NCBI RefSeq assembly: GCF_008831285.2
Contig: NC_045139.1
Span: 13,250,354-13,314,353, forward strand
DNA length: 64,000 bases
From: Nymphaea colorata
Lineage: Eukaryota > Streptophyta > Magnoliopsida > Nymphaeales > Nymphaeaceae
Direction of reading: 5' to 3'
The notes beneath the pieces are model-generated. The model saw only the letters and a program-made list of their open reading frames with translations. It made no database searches and had not been told where the DNA came from. The position numbers were made by a program, and so were the translations under genes. Positions within the stretch are counted from its first letter, which is position 1, and each line of letters opens with the position of its first letter. Shown piece after piece: positions 46,801 to 60,000 of the stretch.

Positions 46801-49800
46801 TAATTGAGCGCAGATATTTTCAAGATCCCATTTCAATGTCAAAACCCAGATTAATGCTTCTATGAAGAGTTGATGAGATGATGAAGAAAAGTCACAAGAC
46901 TCTAGTTGTTGACTTATTTCATTATCTCCACAAACTAAACTATTTTCCTGAATAATATCGATCAGCCCAGAGAAGTGTTTCTTTCTTAAGGGAACTAAAG
47001 TTGATATAGAACTTGTCGCTTGCCTGGGTAGATGTCAACAAGTTATCATCATTCCCCATCAGGATGCTTGTTGCGATGCTTCCTTTCTGAAGAGAAAAAA
47101 AGCCAAGAGAAGTTTACCAAAAGAGGTAATATTTTAAAATAGGAGAATAGAAGGAAAAGGATGTGAACTGTTATTTCTTATTCATTAGTAAATTATGAAC
47201 CTGAACTCTGTCCATGTCCCTCTCATGCATCAACTTCCAATCCAGTGCTTCAAGCAGCTAAAACAAAATGAGAGACTGCGTCAGCCTTCAAGTAAGTCAT
47301 AATCCAGTAGAAAGTATCAAGTAAGTTTCCAAGACCTTGTCTTGTAGTATGTCAACTTGCTCAATCAACATCTCTCTTTCGCCATCCTCATAAAATGACT
47401 GGAACCTGTCATATGCAGACACCAAAGTTACAAAATATTGCCCAACAATTGCTTATCCAAAGCCAAAACATTTTGTATTTCCATACAATGCTGTAGAAGG
47501 CATATATTAGCATTTGATTATGTCTGCCCTAAAAGCAATGTTTACCTTCTAAGTTCTTCCTTCAATTTCAAGTTTTCCATGGCAAACCTAGTTACATCTA
47601 GGTTCCTATCCACTTGGCCTCGGAGAATATCTATCTCCTTAATAAGTTCCTTTTTCTCTTGTAGAAGGTGTTCTTCAACAGATATCTTTGAAGAAGTAAG
47701 TGCCTCCAATCTCTTTATTCCTGCTTCACGAAACCTAAGTCTCATCTTTAAGCCTTGGATTTCAGCTTCTCGTTGCTTTGCCTGAAATTATATATTCCCC
47801 AGGTAAATATAACATTGACATTTTCTGAAGAATACCCAAAAAAAAAAAACCAGAGATCTATGAAATTTCGGTGTATACAATATTGCTCAATTTGGAGTTC
47901 CTGTATCTTGAAGAAAAATCAAACCAGCTAGTATGAAATCTTTTGAAGTGCAAGAAAAAGATGCCTAGTGTTTTGCAAGATTCCTGTATTGGATGTCAAA
48001 AGGGATTATTGATCATACTTATGTGAAATGTGTGTTCCACTTCTTTGGAAACCCTTTTATCAGAAAAGGATATAAAGGATTTTGTACTTCGACAGAGTAA
48101 GAGGGTCAGAAAAGGAATAAACAACAATAATCTGCAACTCAAAAACACAAATTATTTTCACTTTCCCATTAGCTTCTCAATAGATATGCAAATGAGAATA
48201 CAGAGCAAGGGAACAAACCAGTTGCAGGGTAGCCTGATTTTCGGCAGCTAATGCTTTCAACGATGCTTCTTTATCCTGTTCTCTTCTTATAGCAGCTACA
48301 AGAGCAGCCTCAAGATCCCTCTTCTGCAAGTATGCAGGAAAAAAGAAAAAGTATAGATAGTAACATCTAGATGCTTTGCTAAAAATAATTTGTCCAATGT
48401 GTCCTGCTAAACTAATCTGGTAAAACTACTTAACCAAGTAACATTACCTTAAAGACCTTTTTGTCAGATGTAAGTGGACTGAGTGATCCTTGCAATGCAT
48501 CCCATTTGAAAGACCCAGGTGAACCAGGGAAGCTTATGCTCAAACTCTCGTTTTCTGGGTTATCTGGTCCCCCATTGGCTATAGCCCTCAAGCGGTTAAC
48601 TTCTTTCTGCAAACAAAAGTAGCTGATATGATAAGTGAAGTAAAGAAGACAATTCAATAGTCTCAGAGAAAGGCCTTGTGTCAGTTAACTTGGATGTAAA
48701 TTAGTATATTCAAATAATTCTGAAGATTCTCATGCGTAGAATGTATAAAAGCAGGGACACATCATACTGTGTTCAATGTTGCCTACTTAATTTACTAACA
48801 AGTTTCTCCATGTCTGATAATGCATGACTCAATTCCTGACATGAAGAAGACACATAAGCAAATTGTACACACTAATGGAACTGTTATGAGTAGAGAAAAT
48901 CCAAGGACAATTCCATTACAAGATCTGATCCAAGAAAGGGCAGTTGTGCACATGGGCCACTTGTAACTGGAAAATGATAATCTGCTTGACACGAATGGCA
49001 AGAGACATGCATGCATCCAAAAGACTAAAAATATCTAGTTGATTTGGGCCAAATGTTAGTGATTTGTAGCACAAACATTACCTTGAGCTGTTGAATCTGC
49101 ATGCGCAAAGCAAGGACATCTCCTGAAGTATCCTCATTTACAATCGCCTGTCAAGTGGTTGATAAGCACTTCTTATATGGCTTAAAGCAAGGCACTGGAA
49201 AAGATAACTGAATGTTTGAACAAAAATCAAATTGATAAATTTCAGACCATCATATACATACATTGTTCCTAATAAATTTTGCTCGTTGAGCAAATTTCAA
49301 GGTGCTCAGTGTCTCCAGTGAACAGCTGCAGCAAAAGCGTGACATTAAATAGACTAGGCCTAGAACGGAAAAAGCAACAACACAATAAAGATCTAATTAT
49401 GCATCGGACATTGAAATCACTCACCAACTGGAGGGGCTAATGTTTGCTATAATAGTTGTCTTGGAGTTCCCACCTAATGAATCCTATATACCAAAGAAGT
49501 TAATTCAATATATTTCTTGAAAAATAATACGCAGAATTTAGCAGACATGCAGAATAAGTATCCAATAGAACAATTTTAAGAAAAAAACCTGAAGAAGAAA
49601 GGTCAATTTTGAATCACGATAAGGAACATGTTGTGCTTTTCCATTAGAGATGTTCACCAGGTTCATGATTACAAGCCTGCAGAAAGAACGTTTTAGCAAC
49701 ATTTAAAGCATCTCTTGGTGTAAACAAAAACAACAAGAGGAAGCAATTCATGATTTTTCAAAAGTGTGAGAAATCTGATATGAGCCACACCTTGGTATCA

Positions 49801-51658
49801 CCACAGTTTAGTTTTTGCAGAAAGTAGAGAATAAGAGAAGAGTGCACGATGAGTTTAGGGCAAAAACGTTAGAGCACGCCTGGCAACCCAGATCCCAAAC
49901 ACGTCCATTTTAACAAGGACATTAAGGAAAATATTGCTTAACAGAAATTTCAAGTACCCCAATGTAGAAAGTGACTTGTTGATGTTTGTAGCTTCCTTCA
50001 GCCGGTCACCTTCAGCTCCTGAACTCTTTTGCCTGCAGTGCAGTAATGAGTATTCCCTTTTCACTATGATGATTGGTTAATAGTGTGTTAATAACCACAT
50101 AGGTTAAAAGGCTATAGCAAGTGGAAAATAGAATAAGCAAGTAACCTAATAAATAATCTATGATCAGCATACAAAGAAAAGTATCTTACCTTTCTGAACC
50201 AGCAAGGTCCACAAGATTCAAACGAGCAAACCGGTGGTGACTTACACCTTGTCTCTCCCACTACAGATGAATAATATGCAATATTAATGCAAAAATAATT
50301 AGAATCAACTTCGGTATCAAATATGACGAATAACTAAGGAAATCATATTTGAAAAAAGCCTTTGTTAGAAACAAGGATGCCACAGGTCAAATGCATGACT
50401 GATGGTTCTTTTAACAATAAATCTGCCATCACTGTAGGTATTGTGTCTTTTACTACTGTAGGAGGTTGATCAAGCATCAAAAAGGAAAATGGATCTGACC
50501 TTGCTTTCAATAACACATGTGAAAACACTATGAGACCGACTACTTGCACGGTTCATATTGGTGGCAGCTACTTTTCTATTTGCTGCACCCTGAACAAAAA
50601 GGAAAAACGAATAAGAGTTACACGCATTCATGACCAAGTATCAACCCATATGCTTGTGTTTATGCACATGGTAGCCTAATAGACGTGGCATTGAACATAT
50701 TTGTTCCATGTGATATTTAACTTAACCACACCAAAATATTAATTTTAGTGATTTCACTTGTGTATCACCAACCTGAAGAAGCTGCTCCATTACATCGCGC
50801 ACACTTGAAACCTCAAATTCTCTCAAATTCTCCACATAAACACCTTTCTTTGCATCTTCTCTTATCTGAAAACAGTAAGATATCACAAAAAATTAGAACA
50901 AGCATTTAGCAGTCTCATGCTTATTGTCAACATTTATACACAATATTGTCAAGAAACCAAAACTTCATTCTAATGCTAATTGTGAAGACCCTCCGCATGG
51001 TCTAGAAGCAAGAACGACACCCACTTTATTGGCACATAAAATGAAAGCATCTATTAAAAGTATAGAAAAGGCCTATCCTTCTGCAGTATATTTCTAAGTT
51101 ATGAAAAAATTTGATAAAAAAAGAAACAAAGAGAACAGATTTATTTGAAAAACAGCTTGGTAAAGTCATAGAGCCTTATTCGACATTACTTTTACTAATC
51201 CTTTCTAAGGAGCAATGTTATATAAACATGTGTAGAATGCAAATTTGGCATAAATGCATACAACTTAGATAAAGTTTTAGAACAAAAGAATCTAACCCAT
51301 TGAAAAGATGTTTTCAGCATGACCAGAAACCTACAGAACAACTATCTATTCTCATTATTTGGGCCAAAAACTGGGTTTCTGAGCCTATGTATTTTGATGC
51401 ATTCTCAGCTATTCATTTTAAGATGAGTATTAAAAACATTGATACACATTTAATTGCAGCAATGCCAAACCTGGTTGACCTCAAATGGAAACCTATAGAT
51501 CACATCTATAAATTCAATCTGCAGAAAAATGAAAAAGAAAAAATGCAGATCTTAACTAGATTAAATATCAGTGCATATGTATGATGTGCATGCACACTTG
51601 TGTGAATCTATGTATGTATGTGTGAATTGTGTGTGCATTCATACAAACAGTGTTTGCC

Positions 51659-51690
<32 letters not shown>

Positions 51691-54320
51691 CGTTTTGAGA
51701 TGTACCTGTAAATTTGAAGAGGAAGGATCTAAAAGATCTAAAATGTGCTCATTATATATTTCAAGGAACGAGCATTTGCAAATGAACTTTAGCTTCTCAT
51801 CCCTTCGTGCCTCCTTTTCCTGAAGCAAAACCCAAACTACTAGCCTGAGACCAAGTTCACTTGAGAACAAAGAATACAAAACAAACGTTGATAGATTGCT
51901 GGCACCCAGGAAATTGGCAAAAAGTCCACTAGATTTAGATGAAGTTCACTCGAGAACAATGGAATATAATTCAGAGTAACATAGAGAATATGAAGCAATT
52001 GGCAAAATGATACCTTTGCATTTTGCAAAGTATACACTTTTGTCTCAAACACAAGTCATGTGGACCCACCAAAGTGACTGTGGCACCCAAGTCCATACTC
52101 ATCTTGGGTGCAGGTCTGCCTTACATGCACCAAAAACAGAAGTGCAAGAAGTCATGTGTAGTCAGCACATCCAGACTATTTTTTTCCAGTTTTGCCCTGG
52201 GTGCACACCCAGACTCGAGTCAAAGAAGAATCTAGTATGGTCAACAGTTCACCAGGGTTTCTTCATCTTGGAATAAGTCAACTATGATCATGTTTATTAC
52301 CAATTCATTAAGAAATAAACTTAAAAAAGAAAGTGAAAACAGAAATGAAGTAGAGATTAACTTCAATGCAAAATGAAGAAATGAACAATTTCGAGCAAAG
52401 AACAAAAACTTAACAGGCCTTGATTTTCCCATAAATGCAAATCATAGAGCAAGTGCTGTCTAGTCATTCATCAAAAAGATGGAAACTAGCAAAAAATGCA
52501 GCACATAACAAATTCAATTAAACTACAACCTATCACCTGGAAAAAAAAACAAAGAATTTATCACTTCCCAACACATAGTTTTTTTTATAAATAAACAAAT
52601 GCGTGTTTACCTTTTGAATCCTTGAGAACAAGTAGTCAAATACCCTAGGTGTCATTCCACAGTTCACGCTATGTCTGCCACTTCCTCCCTCAATGTCCCC
52701 AAGCATTGTATGAGTCTTTCCGCTTCCAGTCTATGGATAAGAATAAAAAAAACACAAGATGTCATCAGCATGGCAAACAGGGTGGTGGATCATACTGAAA
52801 AACATGATATAAGCTCTGCTTTGACAAAAGAAATGTTCTTGGTGCCCAAAAGCATAGACGTGAATATTTTGTGGCTCCAGAACATGGAAACCTAGATCAT
52901 AGTCCTCTAATTTCTACATACTTGACCATATGCAAACATGCAACTGTTGTATCCTCCCATGCAATTCTCTACCATCGGCAATCCAGCCACTTTGAAAAGC
53001 TTCTCCTGTTAATTGACATAAATTAACACCATCGAAAATGTTTACTAACATGGATAGCTTGCAACATTAAGAAACAAAAAAATCAATGAACTTTACCTGG
53101 CTAACATTTTCATCTGCGACTATGTCAAATGTGAAACGAGACTGTGGTTGACAAGTCCAAGTGATACTCTGAGGCCCATCTTGCCTAACACATCTTCGAT
53201 GACCATGAAGAGAAATTTCAGAGCTGTTAAGGGGTCGAATTCTGATGATGACCTGGAAATTGAGGAATGCAAATGAATGTGAAAGTGGAGTCAATTGGAG
53301 CCACCATTTTCTTTTTTTATAATGGCAAGTGACTTGAAATGATATAATGCCGCAAATTACTTCAAAATAGAAAAAGTTGTAAACTCAATCTCATTGTGTA
53401 GACTTGACCTCAGTATGTGCACCTCCAATAACACTCGACAAACAGTTCTTTTTAAGTGGAAGTCCTTCTTCAGTAGTAGTAGAACCAAACTAAAGCAAAA
53501 GATTCAACAGAAAGAAACAAATTTCCAGTCGGTTAACGTTGCCATTCGGACCACACAGACAATTTAGTCTTTAGATACTCATTTTCTTTTCAAAGGATCT
53601 CAATTTCCATTAGTATGTGGATTTTAATTCAGCTTTGCGACAATGAAAAAGAACAAAGCTTCCCTCTCTTCCAGAGGGGGCATCCCTAAGCTTCTTGGTA
53701 AGGGGAGAAACCCAGAGACTCCTAGAAGGTAGTATCAGTGAAATGGACAAGAATTTTTTCGGATGCACGATAGAAGTCATGATAGAAACCAAGATTTTTA
53801 AAATGGTACAGTCAATTTGTGCACAAGACCCTCAAGAATGCGCTACATAAAGCTAAAATACTAAAAGGTCATAATTTCCTTGGTGAAAGACAGCTAACAG
53901 CATGCAATCCTGCATCCATGTTTCAAAGAAGACTTTCAACCCAAAAAAAGTAACGGATTTTGAAAGCTAAAAATAGTTTTGTACACGTAAACAATTAAAC
54001 TAGATCAATAATGTCCTCTAGCAGAAACAACAAAAGCATGAAGCCAGAAGAACAAAGAGGAGAAGCACCTGAACATTGTTGTCTTTCCAGAAGTGAGGGT
54101 CTTCATGCAGTTCGAAGGTCCGTGTGAGCGCTGATGCCGTGTCAAACTGTTCGTTGTCTCGTTCCTTATCTTCACCGAGCATGGAAATGCCTTCCTTCGA
54201 AGCGGATCTTGATATAGCTGGGGAGAACCTACATGGATCGGTTTCTGGCAGGAAAAACAGTGGTTCTTGAGCAGGACATCGGTTGCGGACGGCACTCCCG
54301 GCCTCTGAAACCGGCGGCAT
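43827..54320 (-). CDS. KIN12E: Kinesin-12 family motor, KIN-12E-like (about 1293 aa)
   Basis: A plus-end-type mitotic kinesin with N-terminal motor. Twenty-three exons join in frame: 54069..54320, 53097..53252, 52922..53005, 52611..52730, 51706..51819, 50773..50865, 50500..50589, 50190..50260, 49958..50032, 49589..49676, 49425..49483, 49262..49325, 49082..49147, 48800..48835, 48448..48606, 48219..48323, 47546..47781, 47336..47405, 47201..47257, 47024..47086, 46369..46431, 45983..46062 and 43827..45507. P-loop GQTGSGKT is near residue 163, switch [10 protein letters not shown] near 286, switch II VDLAGSE at 320-326, and [16 protein letters not shown] ends the motor. The rest is coiled coil, including a 559-codon last exon. 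Family-typical [11 protein letters not shown] follows the motor. Length and motifs match Arabidopsis KIN12E (about 1263 aa, reported in spindle control) better than the much longer POK1/POK2. One exon is optional-looking and one intron is GC-AG. Confidence 0.93.
47022..47024 (-). other. GC-AG intron donor in the kinesin gene
   Basis: The exon 47024..47086 ends ACCCAG followed by GCAAGC. The next exon begins at 46431 after a normal AG. No GT donor keeps the frame here, and CAG|GCAAG is the usual context of rare GC-AG introns. Confidence 0.75.
48800..48835 (-). other. 36-nt cassette micro-exon in the kinesin gene
   Basis: Encodes [12 protein letters not shown] with an AG acceptor and a GTTAGT donor. 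Skipping it joins QQLK directly to KEVNRLR, which is the arrangement I know from related KIN-12 proteins, and keeps the frame. It may be alternatively spliced, inserting 12 residues in the region just after the motor. Confidence 0.6.
51659..51690. repeat. Compound (CA)n(GA)n microsatellite
   Basis: Eight or nine CA units followed by eight or nine GA units in an intron, 16 bp from the kinesin exon that ends at 51706. Confidence 0.9.
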
Positions 54321-55057
54321 TTCTGATTTTCCTTCTTACCTAGACCTAATTTCGGACTTCAAAAGAATGTGACGAAGAGGAAAATGATCAACTAAGATCT
54401 CGATGAAGGAAGAAAACCTTCGTCTGAAAAGATCAAGCAGAATAGGGCCGACCGGCTGAGAGAGAGAGAGAGAAAGAGAGGGACGTTAGTGCGACAGTGT
54501 GATTTTCAAATTCTGCGCTCCCACGCAGGGCTCGGGTTTCGTATGGAACAAAAAAGGACGGATTCGAAGAATCCGACAGTGTAGAGGGCGTTGAATCGAC
54601 GGTCAGGATCGCGGCATTCGAAATTTTTGACCGTTTCCGAGATTTGAAACGTTGCTGCCCTTGTAACAAATGACCTCGTCCTTAGTTAGAAATTACAACG
54701 AAAGTCGTCAAGTTTGGGTATATCAGTACACCTTATTTCAATCGAAAGTCTGATCGAATCATTCTGACATAAGAAATTAAGAAATAATATCTAATCAAAT
54801 TCGGATACCATATTTGAAAATCAGCTGGATTTTCCAAATTGGGATTTGAATATAACTTTTCTTTATTTATATTCAAATCTGAATTTGAATCCAAGTATAT
54901 AAATACTCAAAAAATACAATTAAGAAATCTGGTCCCTACTCAAGGATCGTATGGATTGGTAAATTGTGCGATGCAACATAGTTAGGAGGTTAGGCATAGA
55001 GATTAGATTTTATGGAGTATACTCATAGTACGAACAACTGCATCTCGTAGCAGTGGG
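54321..55057. other. Promoter side of the kinesin gene
   Basis: No gene. The first 150 bp probably are leader (GA-rich at 54460..54480). Cell-cycle-type promoter boxes were not confidently identified. Confidence 0.5.
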
Positions 55058-55535
55058 TAGGGGTGAGCACGAGCCGAGTCGGTCCCGACAGTCAGCTCGA
55101 GCTCGGCTCGACTAATGAAACCTCGAGCTCGAGAATAGCTCAACGAAAGCAGCTCAAGCTCGACTCAGCAATTACATGTTAAGCTTGAATTCAACTCAAT
55201 TAAGGCTTGACAAACTCGTTTGAATAGAATTGATATTCATAGTTACGTATTGAGCTTGAGCTCAACTCGATTAAGGCTCGACAAACTCGTTTGAATAGAA
55301 TTGATATTCATCGTTACATGTTGAGCTCGAGCTCGACTCGATTAAAGCTCAATAAACTTGTAAACTCGTTTGAATATATCGACTTGATTAAGAGTCGAGC
55401 TCGACTCGACAGTTACGTGTTGAGCTCAAACTCAACTCAATTATTTGAACGAGTCAACTCATGAACTCAAGCTGGAAGCGTTAAGCAAATGAGCCGGCTC
55501 GAACTCATTCACGAGCTGAGCTTTGTTCACCCTTA
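55058..55535. mobile_element. hAT-like non-autonomous element
   Basis: A 478-bp element starting TAGGGGTGAGCACGAGC; its right end in reverse reads TAAGGGTGAACAAAGCTC. These short imperfect inverted ends (TAGGGGTGAGCA type) are typical of plant hAT elements. Flanking 8-mers are GCAGTGGG and GCAGGAGA, matching at five positions, consistent with a decayed 8-bp target duplication. The interior is made of GAGCTCGA-rich sequence and tandem repeats, with no transposase frame. Confidence 0.65.
55178..55390. repeat. 71-bp tandem repeats inside the hAT-like element
   Basis: Copies begin at 55178, 55249 and 55320, each with the core ACTCGTTTGAATA. The first two are nearly identical; the third is diverged and slightly longer. 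A partial fourth may follow near 55418. Confidence 0.85.
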
Positions 55536-57034
55536 GCAGGAGAGCTTATCATAAACCGAGCACCAAGGTGATTTATATCCATCTCTTAGATCCATTTATC
55601 CTTATACACTATAGTGTGAGACACCCTCCCATGCCGTCCTCAGTCTTCCTTCTCTCTGATTCAGACCAGATTTTCTACAATGTAAATGAAAAATATGTGG
55701 ACGTCAATGATTCTTAGTTTGTTAGACCAGCTCTTGGTGAATAGCCCAATTTTATAGGTATGAGATTTCATCTCGTTGCAAAATCCTTTAAAAGGATACA
55801 TCAGCCTGTTTCAGCCACAGAATTCTAAATTTAAATTTTAAATATTGTTATATTAACATACCAACCAAAGTGGAGCTGCATGGGCTGACACAGGAGATAT
55901 TTAGACCCCTTCTCGTATCATCTTTCCGTCAACACGACGTTGCCTTGTCTGGAAGGAAATGATACTATTCCAGTTCCATGGGTTAGGACTCAAGGGTCGC
56001 TTGAGAGCTATTGAATGTTGCATGTAACTTAAAGCCCTTCAATGATGACTTATTTTGTAAGTCTTAGCCAGCCCAGATGTTTCCATTGTCTACTATGGTT
56101 CTTCCTTAGGCCATGTTTGAAAGGGGGGACTTATGCATTTCAGATGAAGTTGGCAGTTTCAGGGTGTACAAGCAGTACGTATCACATGAATACATGATAT
56201 CTCAGACACTTGCGCCTTGCAATCTCAAAAAGTGGGTTAAAAAACCGCAAACCTGTGCGGCACTGTTCATCGAGTAAGAAGGATCACGGTCCCATGGGGT
56301 CAAATATATGCAAACATGATTTCTGAGGAATTTGCGTTATTTTCTGAAATACAAACTTGAGTAAAAATGAAACTGACAACAATCACATGTTCCATGCAAA
56401 AGCATGTTGTCTCGGTGGTGCTTTACAGTGGCAAAATACAACACTAGGTGACTCAATAGGAACCTCACACACTGCAGCGAGGAAGCAGCGGAAAAGAGAA
56501 GCGGCGGTCGATTAGTCATTAAGAGCAACGAAATGGAATCTCACTTGTGGAGTGTACGCTGAGATAGTTGTACGGGTGCGGCAATCAAACACTTGGCAAG
56601 TGATCTATGCCGAACGACGTCTTTGGAGTTCTACTTAGAAAGCCAAAGGCCAATACAATCTCGTGCACATTTTGTTCGCATATTTTGGCAACCTTACAAG
56701 AGTAAACCATGACATTCAGCCCATTCAAGTCATAATTCATGAACGATCAGTAACACAGAGCAAACAAGCATGAGCCACGAGAAAAGTTAACGTTGTGCAC
56801 ATTTTTGTTGTTTACATATTTTAGCAATCTTGCAGGAGTAACTCAACTATGACATTCAGCCCATTCAAGAACAGAAGTCAATGATGAGTAATGCCGAGCG
56901 GACAAGCATGAGCAACAAAAATTTCACTTCCCTAATTAGGAATATTTAAAAATACATGGGAAGCAAGAGAAAATAGCATTAGATACAATTGACAAAGAAA
57001 TTAATGGATAAAGAGATTCCCTATTTGAAAGGAC
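55536..57034. other. Intergenic, 3' flank of the DnaJ-type zinc-finger gene
   Basis: AT-rich, no supported gene. The short minus-strand frame at 56337..56528 has no family features. Confidence 0.55.
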
Positions 57035-60000
57035 TCATAACCTTCTCGAGTACCCAGAACCCCCACACTTCTTGCAAAGTATCAGACCTAAGGAAACCAA
57101 CCAAATAAGCTTCCTTCCATCAGTAGAAGTTCTAAGAGAAACACTAGTTTAAAAGAAAGAAAAAATAGCAAGCTTTCTTTTCTGAACAGCGTGAGAACCA
57201 AAATCTGTTGGAACTCACACATGCAGGTGCTATTCATACAATAGGAACATCTGTGCATAATCTATGTGGAGACTCCCAGACCAGAATCATGCCAAAGTAA
57301 TTAAACAAAAAATAGATTGACAGAATGAGTTGAGCAAAGAAAAAATACAGTTTTAATGCGTTAAACATACACAGGTGTATCTGCGACAAAAAATTGCTAT
57401 ATTAACTAATGCGCCTTTCAGATTTTGAATGTTTACACACTTCAAGAAAGTAATAACTTTATGGTTTCAAGTTGATGAAAAAAAATGTCGCACCAGACTC
57501 CATCATGTCAAGTTGCCCCTTTTGATATTGGAAGATAGCACCATTCATATTGGAGTAGCACTCGTCCATTATACAGTAATCACTTGTATGATGTCAAAAA
57601 AGTTTCCAATTTAAGCAAAAATAGAATAGATATGCATGCCTGCATGCAGCTTTTTTAACTGATATTGACATGGATATGAAAGCATGACACATTAAGTCAG
57701 TGATGTGAACAAGAATCCATAATGCCACTTCCTTGCCCAAACAATGTCAGGTGACCCTAGCATTTAAGACGGCTTCAACATATAGAAGGTCTGCTACCTT
57801 TGAAATGCATAACAAGCCAGTGAAAATTTTCATTTTGTTGGCATTAAGCTACATGATTTCACAAGTCAATGAAGCAAAGGAGATGAAAGAGATGAAAATA
57901 CCAGCTCCTTTGCAAACTCGACAGTCAACCAAGCCAGTCTCTGTCTTCATCTTACCATCATCACAAAAGACACACTTTGTGCCACCTGATCCACAATTCT
58001 ACAGATTAATGAAATTCAACATTTGAAACCCTTCGGGAATAAGAAAATAGATATTAGTCTATTACATTTAAACCAATATCAATATCAGCTTTAAGAGAAT
58101 ACCTTAAAATTTCAAATTAATTTTGAATTAATTTTTCCTTAAGTTTCGCTTACATGGCTGTATCAGTCAATATTGGCTGACCTTTTCAAGCGAGACATAT
58201 CAGCACCCATAGCATTGGCAACCTGCCAATACAATGTGTAGCAGCTGAGACAGGCCGATACCCACTGATATTAACAACAGTGATTTGAACACAATTTGGC
58301 CGATATAATCCCTAAACAACCTAAGCATATTTAATCAGACTGGATTGGCACAACGAAATACTAACATGGATTCTTATTTAGCTTAAGGCATACTTTTCGA
58401 ACATGATGCAAATGTGGATCCATTTCTCCACAACGCCAATAGACATGCCCACATAAAAATTTCTACTGTTAATCAAAAGCCAAAATGAGCTCTACGCAGG
58501 CACACAGACCCACAAAAGTTGAATTGCACATAGTGCTTGTCTTTTTTTTTTCCTTTTTCTTTTTTGCTTCTTAAAATCTTATTTTCATGGTGCTTTCCAC
58601 TACCTGTAGCTTAATACTATCCTTGAGAACAATTAATTTAAGACCAGTCATATTAGGGAGATAGATGAGCCTAAACACAAATCCAAACTTCTAGCTAGGT
58701 ATGCATTTTAACGGACTAATAGCAACATTTCTGCCTACCAATGAATGCACAAGTTTCTTTAAACCTTTTAGGCAAATTGGTATACATCTTTGCTATTAAA
58801 AAACCAACTATCCTTTTCTAGTTAAAGAAGGTCCTGAAGAAAAAGTTGTGAATCTATCTTATGTTCAATGTGAGTAGTTGAGCATTGTGGTAGTTATCAT
58901 GCAAGAAGAGTATATTCTTTTTGTCGTAGTACTTCCTACTCTGCATTAATGCCTCTTTGAACCTGCATATGAGTTGCAGGATTGTAGCCAGTAATTGTCA
59001 ACAGGATTTCAATCATACGTTAAACTCGATTATATTTGTAAAGCACAGTGTTTTCAATGGCACCCAATGTCTTCTCCAGAGGGCAGATTTCTGTGTGAAC
59101 TAAGACTGGTTTGTGAACTCTGAATACTAAGGTCTATATTGAGCACCATGCTTCTCAGCCAAGTAGAAAATGTTTAGAATTAAGATGAGGATAGAGTACT
59201 AACAGTAGTAATTAAGTGAACAGGCTGCTGGAAATTAGAGGCTTAGAGCAGGAAAGTAGAAGTTCATCTGGTTAAGTTTGCAAAGAAAGCCCCACTATTA
59301 CCGTTGGTTTGAAACTGTCACAGTCCAAGGCTAATGGAGCCCTCAAAAATATGGTTACTATGCGTTATTTCATAAGCACAAAATGAGGAATATTCTTCGG
59401 AGCTATCGTCATGCCTTGGCATGAACAGCCTCACATTGCAACTCGTTTAAGAGAGGATTGAAGGTTGCTCGACAAGACCATCAGCCCAGGGAAATAGACG
59501 TTATTTTGGTAAAGAAAGAAAACTAACATGAAGAAATAAAAGATAACTGTCAAAATTATACTCTCACTGCATGCACATGGTCCGAAGAAACAAACTCAAA
59601 ATGGAAGTGGTTTTAGACCTCAAATGATTAAAAGAAAATTATCTGCCTTTCGAACAAAGAATGCTTCCAATGCCCCACCAAAGAACTATGCTATAAAGAG
59701 GGAACAGAAAGGGGCAAACGTATCTAAGAGGAAAACAATTAGTGATGCCATTCCAATAGCTGACAGCGTGAACTCATGACAACTTCTGCAAGTGGATCAA
59801 AAAATCCTCCTGAAATAGCAGAGTTTTACAATCTTGCGCATGAACGCTTTACATTATGCACAAAAAAAGAACATAACAAGATCCAAAGCAATTCAAATGC
59901 TGACGAAAAATGCTCAATAGCTTATTGATTGATTTTATAAGGCTATGGTTAAACACACACATACAAATTCCCACAAGAGCTAAGGCAAAATTCAATGGAC

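Noticed and set aside
55523-55717. 64-codon plus frame overlapping the right end of the hAT-like element
   Set aside because: It begins inside repeat sequence and has no recognisable features.
58070-58290. Possible inverted-repeat element in the second intron of the DnaJ-type gene (ATATCAATATCAGC and CTGATATTAAC)
   Set aside because: The arms match poorly and no target duplication was found, so only mentioned in passing.
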